Below, one piece after another: positions 1 through 13,459 of a stretch of 64,000 bases of DNA. A program made the translations under genes and the position numbers. Source of the DNA: Ptiloglossa arizonensis (taxonomy: Eukaryota; Arthropoda; Insecta; Hymenoptera; Colletidae); contig NW_027478907.1 of the NCBI RefSeq assembly GCF_051014685.1, positions 186,001 to 250,000 of the forward strand, written 5' to 3'. Positions within the stretch are counted from its first letter, which is position 1. The number at the start of each line of letters is the position of its first letter. The notes beneath the pieces are model-generated. The model was not told the origin of the DNA. It ran no database searches and saw only the letters and a list, made by a program, of their open reading frames with translations.

Positions 1-21
1 AGCCTAGGGGAAAAGTGCGCA

Positions 22-38
22 TACCGTTGGAATCGGGC
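22..38 (+). other. Best CENP-B-box-like match in the window
   Basis: This unit reads TACCGTTGGAATCGGGC, which matches 13 of 17 positions of the mammalian CENP-B box; GTTGGAA and CGGG are both intact. An identical version lies at 4,395-4,411 inside the duplicated copy of this block. The two mismatches in the TTCG core remain. Nearly all other units have GTTGTAA. Confidence 0.35.
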
Positions 39-1570
39 GAGTTTCTACTTTCAGATGCAATAGAAATTTTGCGGATCGGTCAATCCGTTCGCGAGATGTG
101 GCAGTTTGGATGTAAGAAACGCTTGAGAAACTCAAAATTTTCGCAGTTCTGATGCTCGAAACGAATAACTGGAACGGCCTAGGGGAAAACTACACATACC
201 GTTGTAATCGGGCGAGTTTCTACTTTCAGATGCAACAGAAATTTTGCGGATTGGTCGATCCGTTCGCGAAATGTGGCAGTTTGGAAGTAAGAAACGCTTG
301 AGAAACTCAAAATTTTCGCAGTTCTGATGCTCGAAACGAATAACTAGAACGGCCTAGGGGAAAACTACACCTAGCGTTGTAATCGGGCGAGTTTCTACTT
401 TCAGATGCAACAGAAATTTTGCGGATTGGTCAATCCGTTCGCTCGATATGGCAGTTTGGAGGTAAGAAACGCTCGAGAAACTCAAAATTTACGCAGTTCT
501 GATGCTCGAAACGAATGACTAGAACGGCCTAGGGGAGAAGTACGCATACCGTTGTAATCGGGCGAGTTTCTACTTTCAGATGCAACAGAAATCATGCGGA
601 TTGGTCAATCGGTTCGCGAGATATGGCCGTTTGGATGTAAGAAACGCTTGAGAAACTCAAAATTTTCGCAGTTCTGATGCTCGAAACGAATAACTAGAAC
701 GGCCCAGGGGAAAAGTGCGCATACCGTTGTAATCGGGCGAGTTTCTACTTTCAAATGCAACAGAAATTTTGCGGATTGGTCAATCCGTTCGCGTGATATG
801 GCAGTTTGGAGGTAAGAAACGCTTGAGAAACTCAAAATTTTCGCAGTTCTGATGCTCGAAACGAATAACTGGAACGGTCTAGTGGAAAACTACACATACC
901 GTTGTAATCAGGCGAGTTTCTACTTTCAGATGAAACAGAAATTTTGCGGATTGGTCAATCCGTTCGCGAGATGTGGCTGTTTGGAGGTAAGATACGCTTG
1001 AGAAACTCAAAATTTTCACAGTTCTGATGCTCGAAGCGAATAACTAGAACGGCCTAGGGGAAAAGTACGCATACCGTTGTAATCGGGCGAGTTTCTACTT
1101 TCAGATGCAACAGAAATTTTTCGGATTGGTCGATCCGTTCGCGAGATGTGGCAGTTTGGAAGTAAGAAACGCTTGAGAAACTCATAATTTTCGCAGTTCT
1201 GATGCTCGAAACGAATGACTAGAACGGCCTAGGGGAGAAGCACGCATACCGTTGTAATCGGGCGAGTTTCTACTTTCAGATGCAACAGAAATCATGCGGA
1301 TTGGTCAATCGGTTCGCGAGATATGGCCGTTTGGATGTAAGAAACGCTTGAGAAACTCAAAATTTTCGCAGTTCTGATGCTCGAAACGAATAACTAGAAC
1401 GGCGTAGGGGAGAAGTACGCATACCGTTGTAATCGGGCGAGTTTCTACTTTCAGATGCAACAGAAATTATGCGGATTGGTCAATCCGTTCGCGAGATATG
1501 GCCGCTTGGATGTAAGAAACGCTTGAGAAACTCTAAATTTTCGCAGTTCTGATGCTTGAAACGAATAACT

Positions 1571-1577
1571 AGAAAGC
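1571..1577 (+). other. Unit junction with 1-bp deletion (marker)
   Basis: The usual AGAACGGCC at the unit boundary reads AGAAAGCC here, so this unit is 174 bp long. The same allele recurs at 4,370-4,376 and 5,944-5,950, and the window begins as if just after another. Spacing is 9, 16 and 9 units, consistent with one ancestral deletion spread by block duplication. Confidence 0.85.
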
Positions 1578-1759
1578 CTAGGGGAAAAGTGCGCAGACCG
1601 TTGTAATCGGGCGAGTTTCTACTTTCAGATGCAATAGAAATTTTGCGGATCGGTCAATCCGTTCGCGAGATATGGCAGTTTGGAGGTAAGAAACGCTTGA
1701 GAAACTCAAAATTTTCGCAGTTCTGATGCCCGAAACGAATAACTAGAACGGCCTAGGGG

Positions 1760-3835
1760 AAAACTACACCTACCGTTGTAATCGGGCGAGTTTCTACTTT
1801 CAGATGCAACAGAAATTTTGCGGATTGGTCAATCCGTTCGCGAGATGTGGCAGTTTGGAGGTAAGAAACGCTTGAGAAACTCAAAATTTTCGCAGTTCTG
1901 ATGCTCGAAACGAATAACTAGAACGGCCTAGGGGAAAAGTACGCATACCGATGTAATCGGGCCAGTTTCTACTTTCAGATGCAACAGAAATTTTGCGGAT
2001 TGGTCGATCCGTTCGCGAGATGTGGCAGTTTGGAAGTAGGAAACGCTTGAGAAACTCAAAATTTTCACAGTTCTGATGCTCGAAACGAATGACTAGAACG
2101 GCCTAGGGTAAAACTGCGTATGCCGTTGTAATCGGGCGAGTTTCTACTTTCAGATGCAACAGAAATCATGCGGATTGGTCAATCGGTTCGCGAGATATGG
2201 CCGTTTGGATGTAAGAAACGCTTGAGAAACTCAAAATTTTCGCAGTTCTGATGCTCGAAACGAATAACTAGAACGGCCTAGGGGAAAACTACACCTACCG
2301 TTGTAATCGGGCGAGTTTCTACTTTCAGATGCAACAGAAATTTTGCGGATTGGTCAATCCGTTCGCTCGATATGGTAGTTTGGAGGTAAGAAACGCTTGA
2401 GAAACTCAAAATTTTCGCAGTTCTGATGCTCGAAACGAATAACTAGAACTGCCTAGGGGAAAAGTGCGCATACCGTTGTAATCGGGCGAGTTTCTACTTT
2501 CAGATGCAACAGAAATTTTGCGGATCGGTCAATCCTTTCGCGAGATATGGCAGTTTGGAGGTAAGAAACGCTTGAGAAACTCAAAATTTTCGCAGTTCTG
2601 ATGCTCGAAACGAATAACTGGAACGACCTAGGGGAAAACTACACATACCGTTGTAATCGGGCGAGTTTCTACTTTCAGATGCAACAGAAATTTTGCGGAT
2701 TGGTCGATCCGTTCGCGAGATGTGGCAGTTTGGAAGTAAGAAACGCTTGAGAAACTCAAAATTTTCGCAGTTCTGATGCTCGAAACGAATAACTAGAACG
2801 GCCTAGGGGCAAACTACACCTACCGTTGTAATCGGGCGATTTTCTACTTTCAGATGCAACAGAAATTTTGCGGATTGGTCAATCCGTTCGCTCGATATGG
2901 CAGTTTGGAGGTAAGAAACGCTCGAGAAACTCAAAATTTTCGCAGTTCTGATGCTCGAAACGAATAACTAGAACTGCCTAGGGGAAAAGTGCGCATACCG
3001 TTGTAATCGGGCGAGTTTCTACTTTCAGATGCAACAGAAATTTTGCGGATTGGTCGATCCGTTCGCGAGATATGGCAGTTTGGATGTAAGAAACGCTTGA
3101 GAAACTCAAAATTTTCGCAGTTCTGATGCTCGAAACGAATAACTGGAACGGCCTAGGGGCAAACTACACCTACCGTTGTAATCGGGCGAGTTTCTACTTT
3201 CAGATGCAACAGAAATTTTGCGGATTGGTCAATCCGTTCGCGAGATGTGGCAGTTTGGAGGTAAGAAACGCTTGAGAAACTCAAAATTTTCGCAGTTCTG
3301 ATGCTCGAAACGAATAACTAGAACGGCCTAGGGGAAAAGTACGCATACCGATGTAATCGGGCCAGTTTCTACTTTCAGATGCAACAGAAATTTTGCGGAT
3401 TGGTCGATCCGTTCGCGAGATGTGGCAGTTTGGAAGTAGGAAACGCTTGAGAAACTCAAAATTTTCACAGTTCTGATGCTCGAAACGAATGACTAGAACG
3501 GCCTAGGGTAAAAGTGCGTATGCCGTTGTAATCGGGCGAGTTTCTACTTTCAGATGCAACAGAAATCATGCGGATTGGTCAATCGGTTCGCGAGATATGG
3601 CCGTTTGGATGTAAGAAACGCTTGAGAAACTCAAAATTTTCGCAGTTTTGATGCTCGTAACGAATAACTAGAACGGCCTAGGGGAAAACTACACCTACCG
3701 TTGTAATCGGGCGAGTTTCTACTTTCAGATGCAACAGAAATTTTGCGGATTGATCAATCCGTTCGCTCGATATGGTAGTTTGGAGGTAAGAAACGCTTGA
3801 GAAACTCAAAATTTTCGCAGTTCTGATGCTCGAAA
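1760..3835 (+). repeat. Eight-unit (1,400-bp) duplication
   Basis: About 1,760-2,430 matches about 3,160-3,830 at an offset of 1,400 bp. Shared rare variants include ATGTAATCGGGCCAG, GAAGTAGGAAACG and TAGGGTAAAA. The stretch between them holds ordinary variant units. Confidence 0.75.
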
Positions 3836-4373
3836 CGAATGACTAGAACGGCCTAGGGGAGAAGTACGCATACCGTTGTAATCGGGCGAGTTTCTACTTT
3901 CAGATGCGACAGAAATTATGCGGACTGGTCAATCCGTTCGCGAGATATGGAAGTTTGGGGGTAAGAAACGCTTGAGGAACTCAAAATTTTCGCAGTTCTG
4001 ATGCCCGAAACGAATAACTAGAACGGCTTAGGGGAAAACTACACCTACCGTTGTAATCGGGCGAGTTTCTAGTTTCAGATGCAACAGAAATTTTGCGGAT
4101 TGGTTAATCCGTTCGCGAGATGTGGCAGTTTGGAGGTAAGAAACGCTTGAGAAACTCAAAATTTTCGCAATTCTGATGCTCGAAACGAATAACTAGAACT
4201 GCCTAGGGGAAAAGTGCGCATACCGATGTAATCGGGCGAGTTTCTACTTTCAGATGCAACAGAAATTATGCGGATTGGTCAATCCGTTCGCGAGATATGG
4301 CCGCTTGGATGTAAGAAACGCTTGAGAAACTCTAAATTTTCGCAGTTCTGATGCTTGAAACGAATAACTAGAA

Positions 4374-6102
4374 AGCCTAGGGGAAAAGTGCGCATACCGT
4401 TGGAATCGGGCGAGTTTCTACTTTCAGATGCAATAGAAATTTTGCGGATCGGTCAATCCGTTCGCGAGATGTGGCAGTTTGGATGTAAGAAACGCTTGAG
4501 AAACTCAAAATTTTCGCAGTTCTGATGCTCGAAACGAATAACTGGAACGGCCTAGGGGAAAACTACACATACCGTTGTAATCGGGCGAGTTTCTACTTTC
4601 AGATGCAACAGAAATTTTGCGGATTGGTCGATCCGTTCGCGAAATGTGGCAGTTTGGAAGTAAGAAACGCTTGAGAAACTCAAAATTTTCGCAATTCTGA
4701 TGCTCGAAACGAATAACTAGAACGGCCTAGGGGAAAACTACACCTAGCGTTGTAATCGGGCGAGTTTCTACTTTCAGATGCAACAGAAATTTTGCGGATT
4801 GGTCAATCCGTTCGCTCGATATGGCAGTTTGGAGGTAAGAAACGCTCGAGAAACTCAAAATTTACGCAGTTCTGATGCTCGAAACGAATGACTAGAACGG
4901 CCTAGGGGAGAAGTACGCATACCGTTGTAATCGGGCGAGTTTCTACTTTCAGATGCAACAGAAATCATGCGGATTGGTCAATCGGTTCGCGAGATATGGC
5001 CGTTTGGATGTAAGAAACGCTTGAGAAACTCAAAATTTTCGCAGTTCTGATGCTCGAAACGAATAACTAGAACGGCCCAGGGGAAAAGTGCGCATACCGT
5101 TGTAATCGGGCGAGTTTCTACTTTCAAATGCAACAGAAATTTTGCGGATTGGTCAATCCGTTCGCGTGATATGGCAGTTTGGAGGTAAGAAACGCTTGAG
5201 AAACTCAAAATTTTCGCAGTTCTGATGCTCGAAACGAATAACTGGAACGGTCTAGTGGAAAACTACACATACCGTTGTAATCAGGCGAGTTTCTACTTTC
5301 AGATGAAACAGAAATTTTGCGGATTGGTCAATCCGTTCGCGAGATGTGGCTGTTTGGAGGTAAGATACGCTTGAGAAACTCAAAATTTTCACAGTTCTGA
5401 TGCTCGAAGCGAATAACTAGAACGGCCTAGGGGAAAAGTACGCATACCGTTGTAATCGGGCGAGTTTCTACTTTCAGATGCAACAGAAATTTTTCGGATT
5501 GGTCGATCCGTTCGCGAGATGTGGCAGTTTGGAAGTAAGAAACGCTTGAGAAACTCATAATTTTCGCAGTTCTGATGCTCGAAACGAATGACTAGAACGG
5601 CCTAGGGGAGAAGCACGCATACCGTTGTAATCGGGCGAGTTTCTACTTTCAGATGCAACAGAAATCATGCGGATTGGTCAATCGGTTCGCGAGATATGGC
5701 CGTTTGGATGTAAGAAACGCTTGAGAAACTCAAAATTTTCGCAGTTCTGATGCTCGAAACGAATAACTAGAACGGCGTAGGGGAGAAGTACGCATACCGT
5801 TGTAATCGGGCGAGTTTCTACTTTCAGATGCAACAGAAATTATGCGGATTGGTCAATCCGTTCGCGAGATATGGCCGCTTGGATGTAAGAAACGCTTGAG
5901 AAACTCAAAATTTTCGCAGTTCTGATGCTTGAAACGAATAACTAGAAAGCCTAGGGGAAAAGTGCGCAGACCGTTGTAATCGGGCGAGTTTCTACTTTCA
6001 GATGCAATAGAAATTTTGCGGATCGGTCAATCCGTTCGCGAGATATGGCAGTTTGGAGGTAAGAAACGCTTGAGAAACTCAAAATTTTCGCAGTTCTGAT
6101 GC
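4374..6102 (+). repeat. Ten-unit block, copy 2 of the 1.73-kb duplication
   Basis: Near-identical to 1-1,729. The offset of 4,373 equals 25 units minus two bases, because the 1-bp-deleted junctions near 1,575 and 4,373 lie between the copies. It carries its own deleted junction near 5,947, matching the one at 1,575. Confidence 0.9.
4395..4411 (+). other. Second copy of the best CENP-B-box-like match
   Basis: This has the same 17 bases as at 22-38 and was carried here by the 4,373-bp-offset duplication. It is therefore not independent evidence for selection on the motif. Confidence 0.35.
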
Positions 6103-6359
6103 TCGAAACGAATAACTGGAACGGCCTAGGGGAAAACTACACATACCGTTGTAATCGGGCGAGTTTCTACTTTCAGATGCAACAGAAATTTTGCGGATTT
6201 ATCAATCCGTTCGCGAGATGTGGCTGTTTGGAGGTAAGAAACGCTAGAGAAACTCAAAATTTTCACAGTTCTGATGCTCGAAGCGAATAACTAGAACGGT
6301 CTAGTGGAAAACTACACATACCGTTGCAATCGGGCGAGTTTCTACTTTCAGATGCAACA

Positions 6360-9260
6360 GAAATTTTGCGGATTGGTCAATCCGTTCGCTCGATATGGCA
6401 GTTTGGAGGTAAGAAACGCTTGAGAAACTCAAAATTTTCGCAGTTCTGATGCTCGAAACGAATAACTAGAACTGCCTAGGGAAAAAGTGCGCATACCGTT
6501 GTAATTGGGCGAGTTTCTACTTTCAGATGCAACAGAAATTTTGCGGATTGATCAATCCGTTCGCGAGTTATGGCAGTTTGGAGATAAGAAACGCTTGAGA
6601 AACTCAAAATTTTCACAGTTCTGATGCTCGAAACGAATAACTAGAACGGCCTAGGGGAGAAGCACCCATACCGTTGTAATCGGGCGAGTATCTACTTTCA
6701 GAAGCAACAGAAATCATGCGGATTGGTCAATCGGTTCGCGAGATATGGCCGTTTGGATGTAAGAAACGCTTGAGAAACTCAAAATTTTCGCAGTTCTGAT
6801 GCTCGAAACGAATAACTAGAACGGCCCAGGGGAAAAGTGCGCATACCGTTGTAATCGGGCGAGTTTCTACTTTCAAATGCAACAGAAATTTTGCGGATTG
6901 GTCAATCCGTTCGCTCGATATGGCAGTTTGGGGGTAAGAAACGCTTGAGAAACTCAAAATTTTCGCAGTTCTGATGCTCGAAACGAATAACTGGAACGGT
7001 CTAGTGGAAAACTACACATACCGTTGTAATCAGGCGAGTTTCTACTTTCAGATGAAACAGAAATTTTGCGGATTGGTCAATCCGTTCGCGAGATGTGGCT
7101 GTTTGGAGGTAAGATACGCTTGAGAAACTCAAAATTTTCACAGTTCTGATGCTCGAAGCGAATAATTAGAACGGCCTAGGGGAAAAGTACGCATACCGAT
7201 GTAATCGGGCGGGTTTCTACTTTCAGATGCAACAGAAATTTTTCGGATTGGTCGATCCGTTCGCGAGATGTGGCAGTTTGGAAGAAAGAAACGCTTGAGA
7301 AACTCAAAATTTTCCCAGTTCTTATGCTCGAAACAAATAACTAGAACCGCCTAGGGGAAAAGTGCGCATACCGTTGTAATCGGGCGAGTTTCTACTTTCA
7401 GATGCAACAGAAATTTTTCGGATTGGTCGATCCGTTCGCGAGATGTGGCAGTTTGGAAGTAAGAAACGCTTGAGAAACTCAAAATTTTCGCAGTTCTGAT
7501 GCTCGAAACGAATGAGTAGAACGGCCTAGGGGAGAAGTACGCATACCGTTGTAATCGGGCGAGTTTCTACTTTCAGATGCAACAGAAATTATGCGGACTG
7601 GTCAATCCGTTCGCGAGATATGGCAGTTTGGGGGTAAGAAACGCTTGAGGAACTCAAAATTTTCGCAGTTCTGATGCCCGAAACGAATAACTAGAACGGC
7701 CTAGGGGAAAACTACACCTACCGTTGTAATCGGGCGAGTTTCTACTTTCAGATGCAACAGAAATTTTGCGGATTGGTTAATCCGTTCGCGAGATGTGGTA
7801 GTTTGGAGGTAAGAAACGCTTGAGAAACTCAAAATTTTCGCAGTTCTGATGCTCGAAACGAATAACTAGAACGGCCTAGGGGAAAACTACACCTAGCGTT
7901 GTAATCGGGCGAGTTTCTACTTTCAGATGCAACAGAAATTTTGCGGATTGGTCAATCCTTTCGCTCGATATGGCAGTTTGGGGGTAAGAAACGCTTGAGA
8001 AACTCAAAATTTTCGCAGTTCTGATGCTCGAAACGAATAACTAGAACGGCCTAGGGGAAAACTACACCTAGCGTTGTAATCGGGCGAGTTTCTACTTTCA
8101 GATGCAACAGAAATTTTGCGGAATGGTCAATCCGTTCGCTCGATATGGCAGTTTGGAGGTAAGAAACGCTCGAGAAACTCAAAATTTTCGCAGTTCTGAT
8201 GCTCGAAACGAATGACTAGAACGGCCTAGGGGAGAAGTACGCATACCGTTGTAATCGGGCGAGTTTCTACTTTCAGATGCAACAGAAATTTTGCGGATTG
8301 TTCGATCCGTTCGCGAGATGTGGCAGTTTGGAAGTAAGAAACGCTTGAGAAACTCAAAATTATCGCAGTTCTGATGCTCGAAACGAATAACTAGAACGGC
8401 CTAGGGGAAAACTACACCTACCGTTGCAATCGGGCGAGTTTCTACTTTCAGATGCAACAGAAATTTTGCGGATTGGTCAATCCGTTCGCTCGATATGGCA
8501 GTTTGGAGGTAAGAAACGCTTGAGAAACTCAAAATTTTCGCAGTTCTGATGCTCGAAACGAATAACTAGAACTGCCTAGGGGAAAAGTGCGCATACCGAT
8601 GTAATCGGGCGAGTTTCTACTTTCAGATGCAGCAGAAATTTTGCGGATTGATCAATCCGTTCGCGAGTTATGGCAGTTTGGAGATAAGAAACGCTTGAGA
8701 AACTCAAAATTTTCGCAGTTCTGATGCTCGAAACGAATGACTAGAACGGCCTAGGGGAGAAGTACGCATACCGTTGTAATCGGGCGAGTTTGTACTTTCA
8801 GATGCAACAGAAATTATGCGGACTGGTCAATCCGTTCGCGAGATATGGCAGTTTGGAGGTAAGAAACGCTTGAGGAACTCAAAATTTTCGCAGTTCCGAT
8901 GCCCGTAACGAATAACTACAACGGCCTAGGGGATTACTACACCTACCGTTGTAATCGGGCGAGTTTCTACTTTCAGATGCAACAGAAATTTTGCGGATTG
9001 GTTAATCCGTTCGCGAGATGTGGCAGTTTGGAGGAAAGAAACGCTTGAGAAACTCAAAATTTTCGCAATTCTGATGCTCGAAACGAATAACTAGAACGGC
9101 CTAGGGGAAAAGTGCGCATACCGATGTAATCGGGCGAGTTTCTACTTTCAGATGCAACAGAAATTATGCGGATTGGTCAATCCGTTCGCGAGATATGGCC
9201 GTTTGTATGTAAGAAACGCTTGAGAAACTCAAAATTTTCGCAGTTCTGATGCTCGAAACG
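6360..9260 (+). repeat. Multi-unit block, copy 1 of a ~2.8-kb duplication
   Basis: This block recurs at about 9,335-12,060. From about 6,360 to 7,380 the offset is 2,975 bp (17 units), shown by rare variants such as AGCACCCATACC, GAGTATCTAC and CAGTTCTTATGCTCG. From about 7,560 to 9,260 the offset is 2,800 bp (16 units). The change means that copy 2 lacks exactly one unit, the one at about 7,385-7,560. Confidence 0.8.
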
Positions 9261-9334
9261 AATAACTAGAACGGCCTAGGGGAAAACTACACCTACCGTT
9301 GTAATCGGGCGAGTTTCTACTTTCAGATGCAACA

Positions 9335-12060
9335 GAAATTTTGCGGATTGGTCAATCCGTTCGCTCGATATGGCAGTATGGAGGTAAGAAACGCTTGAGA
9401 AACTCAAAATACTCGCAGTTCTGATGCTCGAAACGAATAACTAGAACTGCCTAGGGGAGAAGTACGCATACCGTTGTAATCGGGCGAGTTTCTACTTTCA
9501 GATGCAACAGAAATTTTGCGGATTGATCAATCCGTTCGCGAGTTATGGCAGTTTGGAGATAAGAAACGCTTGAGAAACTCAAAATTTTCGCAGTTCTGAG
9601 GCTCGAAACGAATGACTAGAACGGCCTAGGGGAGAAGCACCCATACCGTTGTAATCGGGCGAGTATCTACTTTCAGATGCAACAGAAATCATGCGGATTG
9701 GTCAATCGGTTCGCGAGATATGGCCGTTTGGATGTAAGAAACGCTTGAGAAACTCAAAATTTTCGCAGTTCTGATGCTCGAAACGAATAACTAGAACGGC
9801 CCAGGGGAAAATTGCGCATACCGTTGTAATCGGGCGAGTTTCTACTTTCAAATGCAACAGAAATTTTGCGGATTGGTCAATCCGTTCGCGTGATATGGCA
9901 GTTTGGAGGTAAGAAACGCTTGAGAAACTCAAAATTTTCGCAGTTCTGATGCTCGAAACGAATAACTGGAACGGTCTAGTGGAAGACTACACATACCTTT
10001 GTAATCAGGCGAGTTTCTACTTTCAGATGAAACAGAAATTTTGCGGATTGGTCAATCCGTTCGCGAGATGTGGCTGTTTGGAGGTAAGATACGCTTGAGA
10101 AACTCAAAATTTTCACAGTTCTGATGCTCGAAGCGAATAATTAGAACGGCCTAGGGGAAAAGTACGCATACCGATGTAATCGGGCGGGTTTCTACTTTCA
10201 GATGCAACAGAAATTTTTCGGATTGGTCGATCCGTTCGCGAGATGTGGCAGTTTGGAAGTAAGAAACGCTTGAGAAACTCAAAATTTTCCCAGTTCTTAT
10301 GCTCGAAACAAATAACTAGAACCGCCTAGGGGAAAAGTGCGCATACCGTTGTAATCGGGCGAGTTTCTACTTTCAGATGCAACAGAAATTATGCGGACTG
10401 GTCAATCCGTTCGCGAGATATGGCAGTTTGAGGGTAAGAAACGCTTGAGGAACTCAAAATTTTCGCAGTTCTGATGCCCGAAACGAATAACTAGAACGGC
10501 CTAGGGAAAAACTACACCTACCGTTGTAATCGGGCGAGTTTCTACTTTCAGATGCAACAGAAATTTTGCGGATTGGTTAATCCGTTCGCGAGATGTGGTA
10601 GTTTGGAGGTAAGAAACGCTTGAGAAACTCAAAATTTTCGCAGTTCTGATGCTCGAAACGAATAACTAGAACGGCCTAGGGGAAAACTACACCTAGCGTT
10701 GTAATCGGGCGAGTTTCTACTTTCAGATGCAACAGAAATTTTGCGGATTGGTCAATCCGTTCGCTCGATATGGCAGTTTGGGGGTAAGAAACGCTTGAGA
10801 AACTCAAAATTTTCGCAGTTCTGATGCTCGAAACGAATAACTAGAACGGCCTAGGGGAAAACTACACCTAGCGTTGTAATCGGGCGAGTTTCTATTTTCA
10901 GATGCAACAGAAATTTTGCGGATTGGTCAATCCGTTCGCTCGATATGGCAGTTTGGAGGTAAGAAACGCTCGAGAAACTCAAAATTTTCGCAGTTCTGAT
11001 GCTCGAAACGAATGACTAGAACGGCCTAGGGGAGGAGTACGCATACCGTTGTAATCGGGCGAGTTTCTACTTTCAGATGCAACAGAAATTTTGCGGATTG
11101 GTCGATCCGTTCGCGAGATGTGGCAGTTTGGAAGTAAGAAACGCTTGAGAAACTCAAAATTATCGCAGTTCTGATGCTCGAAACGAATAACTAGAACGGC
11201 CTAGGGGAAAACTACACCTACCGTTGCAATCGGGCGAGTTTCTACTTTCAGATGCAACAGAAATTTTGCGGATTGGTCAATCCGTTCGCTCGATATGGCA
11301 GTTTGGAGGTAAGAAACGCTTGAGAAACTCAAAATTTTCGCAGTTCTGATGCTCGAAACGAATAACTAGAACTGCCTAGGGGAAAAGTGCGCATACCTTT
11401 GTAATCGGGCGAGTTTCTACTTTCAGATGCAACAGAAATTTTGCGGATTGATCAATCCGTTCGCGAGTTATGGCAGTTTGGAGATAAGAAACGCTTGAGA
11501 AACTCAAAATTTTCGCAGTTCTGATGCTCGAAACGAATGACTAGAACGGCCTAGGGGAGAAGTACGCATACCGTTGTAATCGGGCGAGTTTGTACTTTCA
11601 GATGCAACAGAAATTATGCGGACTGGTCAATCCGTTCGCGAGATATGGCAGTTTGGAGGTAAGAAACGCTTGAGGAACTCAAAATTTTCGCAGTTCTGAT
11701 GCCCGAAACGAATAACTAGAACGGCCTAGGGGAAAACTACACCTACCGTTGTAATCGGGCGAGTTTCTACTTTCAGATGCAACAGAAATTTTGCGGATTG
11801 GTTAATCCGTTCGCGAGATGTGGCAGTTTGGAGGTAAGAAACGCTTGAGAAACTCAAAATTTTCGCAATTCTGATGCTCGAAACGAATAACTAGAACGGC
11901 CTAGGGGAAAAGTGCGCATACCGATGTAATCGGGCGAGTTTCTACTTTCAGATGCAACAGAAATTATGCGGATTGGTCAATCCGTTCGCGAGATATGGCC
12001 GTTTGGATGTAAGAAACGCTTGAGAAACTCAAAATTTTCGCAGTTCTGATGCTCGAAACG
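9335..12060 (+). repeat. Multi-unit block, copy 2, one unit shorter
   Basis: Copy of 6,360-9,260 with scattered substitutions, for example GAAGCAACAG at about 6,701 reading GATGCAACAG here. It lacks the unit that corresponds to about 7,385-7,560. The clean one-unit loss is what unequal exchange between aligned units produces. Confidence 0.8.
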
Positions 12061-13459
12061 AATAACTGGAACGGCCTAGGGGAAAACTACACATACCGTT
12101 GTAATCGGGCGAGTTTCTACTTTCAGATGCAACAGAAATTTTGCGGATTGGTCAATCCGTTCGCTCGATATGGCAGTTTGGAGGTAAGAAACGCTTGAGA
12201 AACTCAAAATTTTTGCAGTTCTGATGCTCGAAACGAATAACTAGAACGGCCCAGGGGAAAAGTGCGCATACCGTTGTAATCGGGCGAGTTTCTACTTTCA
12301 AATGCAACAGAAATTTTGCGGATTGGTCAATCCGTTCGCGTGATATGGCAGTTTGGAGGTAAGAAACGCTTGAGAAACTCAAAATTTTCGCAGTTCTGAT
12401 GCTCGAAACGAATAACTGGAACGGTCTAGTGGAAAACTACACATACCGTTGTAATCAGGCGAGTTTCTACTTTCAGATGCAACAGAAATTTTGCGGATTG
12501 GTCAATCCGTTCGCGAGATGTGGCTGTTTGGAGGTAAGATACGCTTGAGAAACTCAAAATTTTCACAGTTCTGATGCTCGAAGCGAATAACTAGAACGGC
12601 CTAGGGGAAAAGTACGCATACCGAAGTAACCGGGCGAGTTTCTACTTTCAGATGCAACAGAAATTTTTCGGATTGGTCGATCCGTTCGCGAGATGTGGCA
12701 GTTTGGAAGTAAGAAACGCTTGAGAAACTCAAAATTTTCGCAGTTCTGATGCTCGAAACAAATAACTAGAACCGCCTAGGGGAAAAGTGCGCATACCGTT
12801 GTAATCGGGCGAGTTTCTACTTTCAGATGAAACAGAAATTTTGCGGATTGGTCAATCCGTTCGCGAGATATGGCAGTTTGGAGGTAAGAAACGCTCGAGA
12901 AACTCAAAATTTTCGCAGTTCTGATGCTCGAAACGAATAACTAGAACGGCCTAGGGGAAAAGTGCGCATACCGTTGTAATCGGGCGAGCTTCTACTTTCA
13001 GATGCAACAGAAATTTTGCGGATTGGTCAATCCGTTCGCGAGATGTGGCAGTTTGGAGGTAAGAAACGCTTGAGAAACTCAAAATTTTCGCAGTTCTGAT
13101 GCTCGAAACGAATAACTAGAACGGCCTAGGGGAAAAGTACGCATACCGATGTAATCGGGCCAGTTTCTACATTCAGATGCAACAGAAATTTTGCGGATTG
13201 GTCGATCCGTTCGCGAGATGTGGCAGTTTGGAAGTAGGAAACGCTTGAGAAACTCAAAATTTTCACAGTTCAGATGCTCGAAACGAATGACTAGACAGGC
13301 CTAGGGTATAAGTGCGTATGCCGTTGTAATCGGGCGAGTTTCTACTTTCAGATGCAATAGAAATTTTGCGGATCGGTCAATCCGTTCGCGAGATATGGCA
13401 GTTTGGAGGTAAGAAACGCTTGAGAATCTCAAAATTTTCGCAGTTCTGATGCTCGAAAC
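12061..13459 (+). repeat. Mixed satellite units
   Basis: Eight ordinary but divergent units. Some resemble the 6.8-7.3 kb block, with CTAGTGGAAAAC followed by AAGCGAATAAC near 12,427-12,590. Others resemble 1.9-2.1 kb, with ATGTAATCGGGCCAG near 13,150. The stretch looks like a junction of older copies. Nothing other than satellite is present. Confidence 0.7.

Larger units (their letters stand above)
1..1729 (+). repeat. Ten-unit block, copy 1 of a 1.73-kb duplication
   Basis: This stretch recurs at 4,374-6,102 with a constant offset of 4,373 bp. I found only two substitutions between the copies by eye: GCAGTT at about 320 against GCAATT, and CTCTAAATTT at about 1,533 against CTCAAAATTT. Identity ends at 1,730, where ATGCCCG replaces ATGCTCG. 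The block may begin before the window, since its first base falls just after a deletion-marked junction. Confidence 0.9.

Noticed and set aside
605..835. Minus-strand open frame of 76 codons, recurring more than twenty times in the window (also 72-, 85- and 117-codon forms)
   Set aside because: It lies wholly inside satellite units, covers about 1.3 units, and appears only where particular variants remove stops. The 175-bp unit shifts the frame by one base each time. Copies differ as the satellite differs, with no synonymous bias visible, and there is no promoter or gene context.
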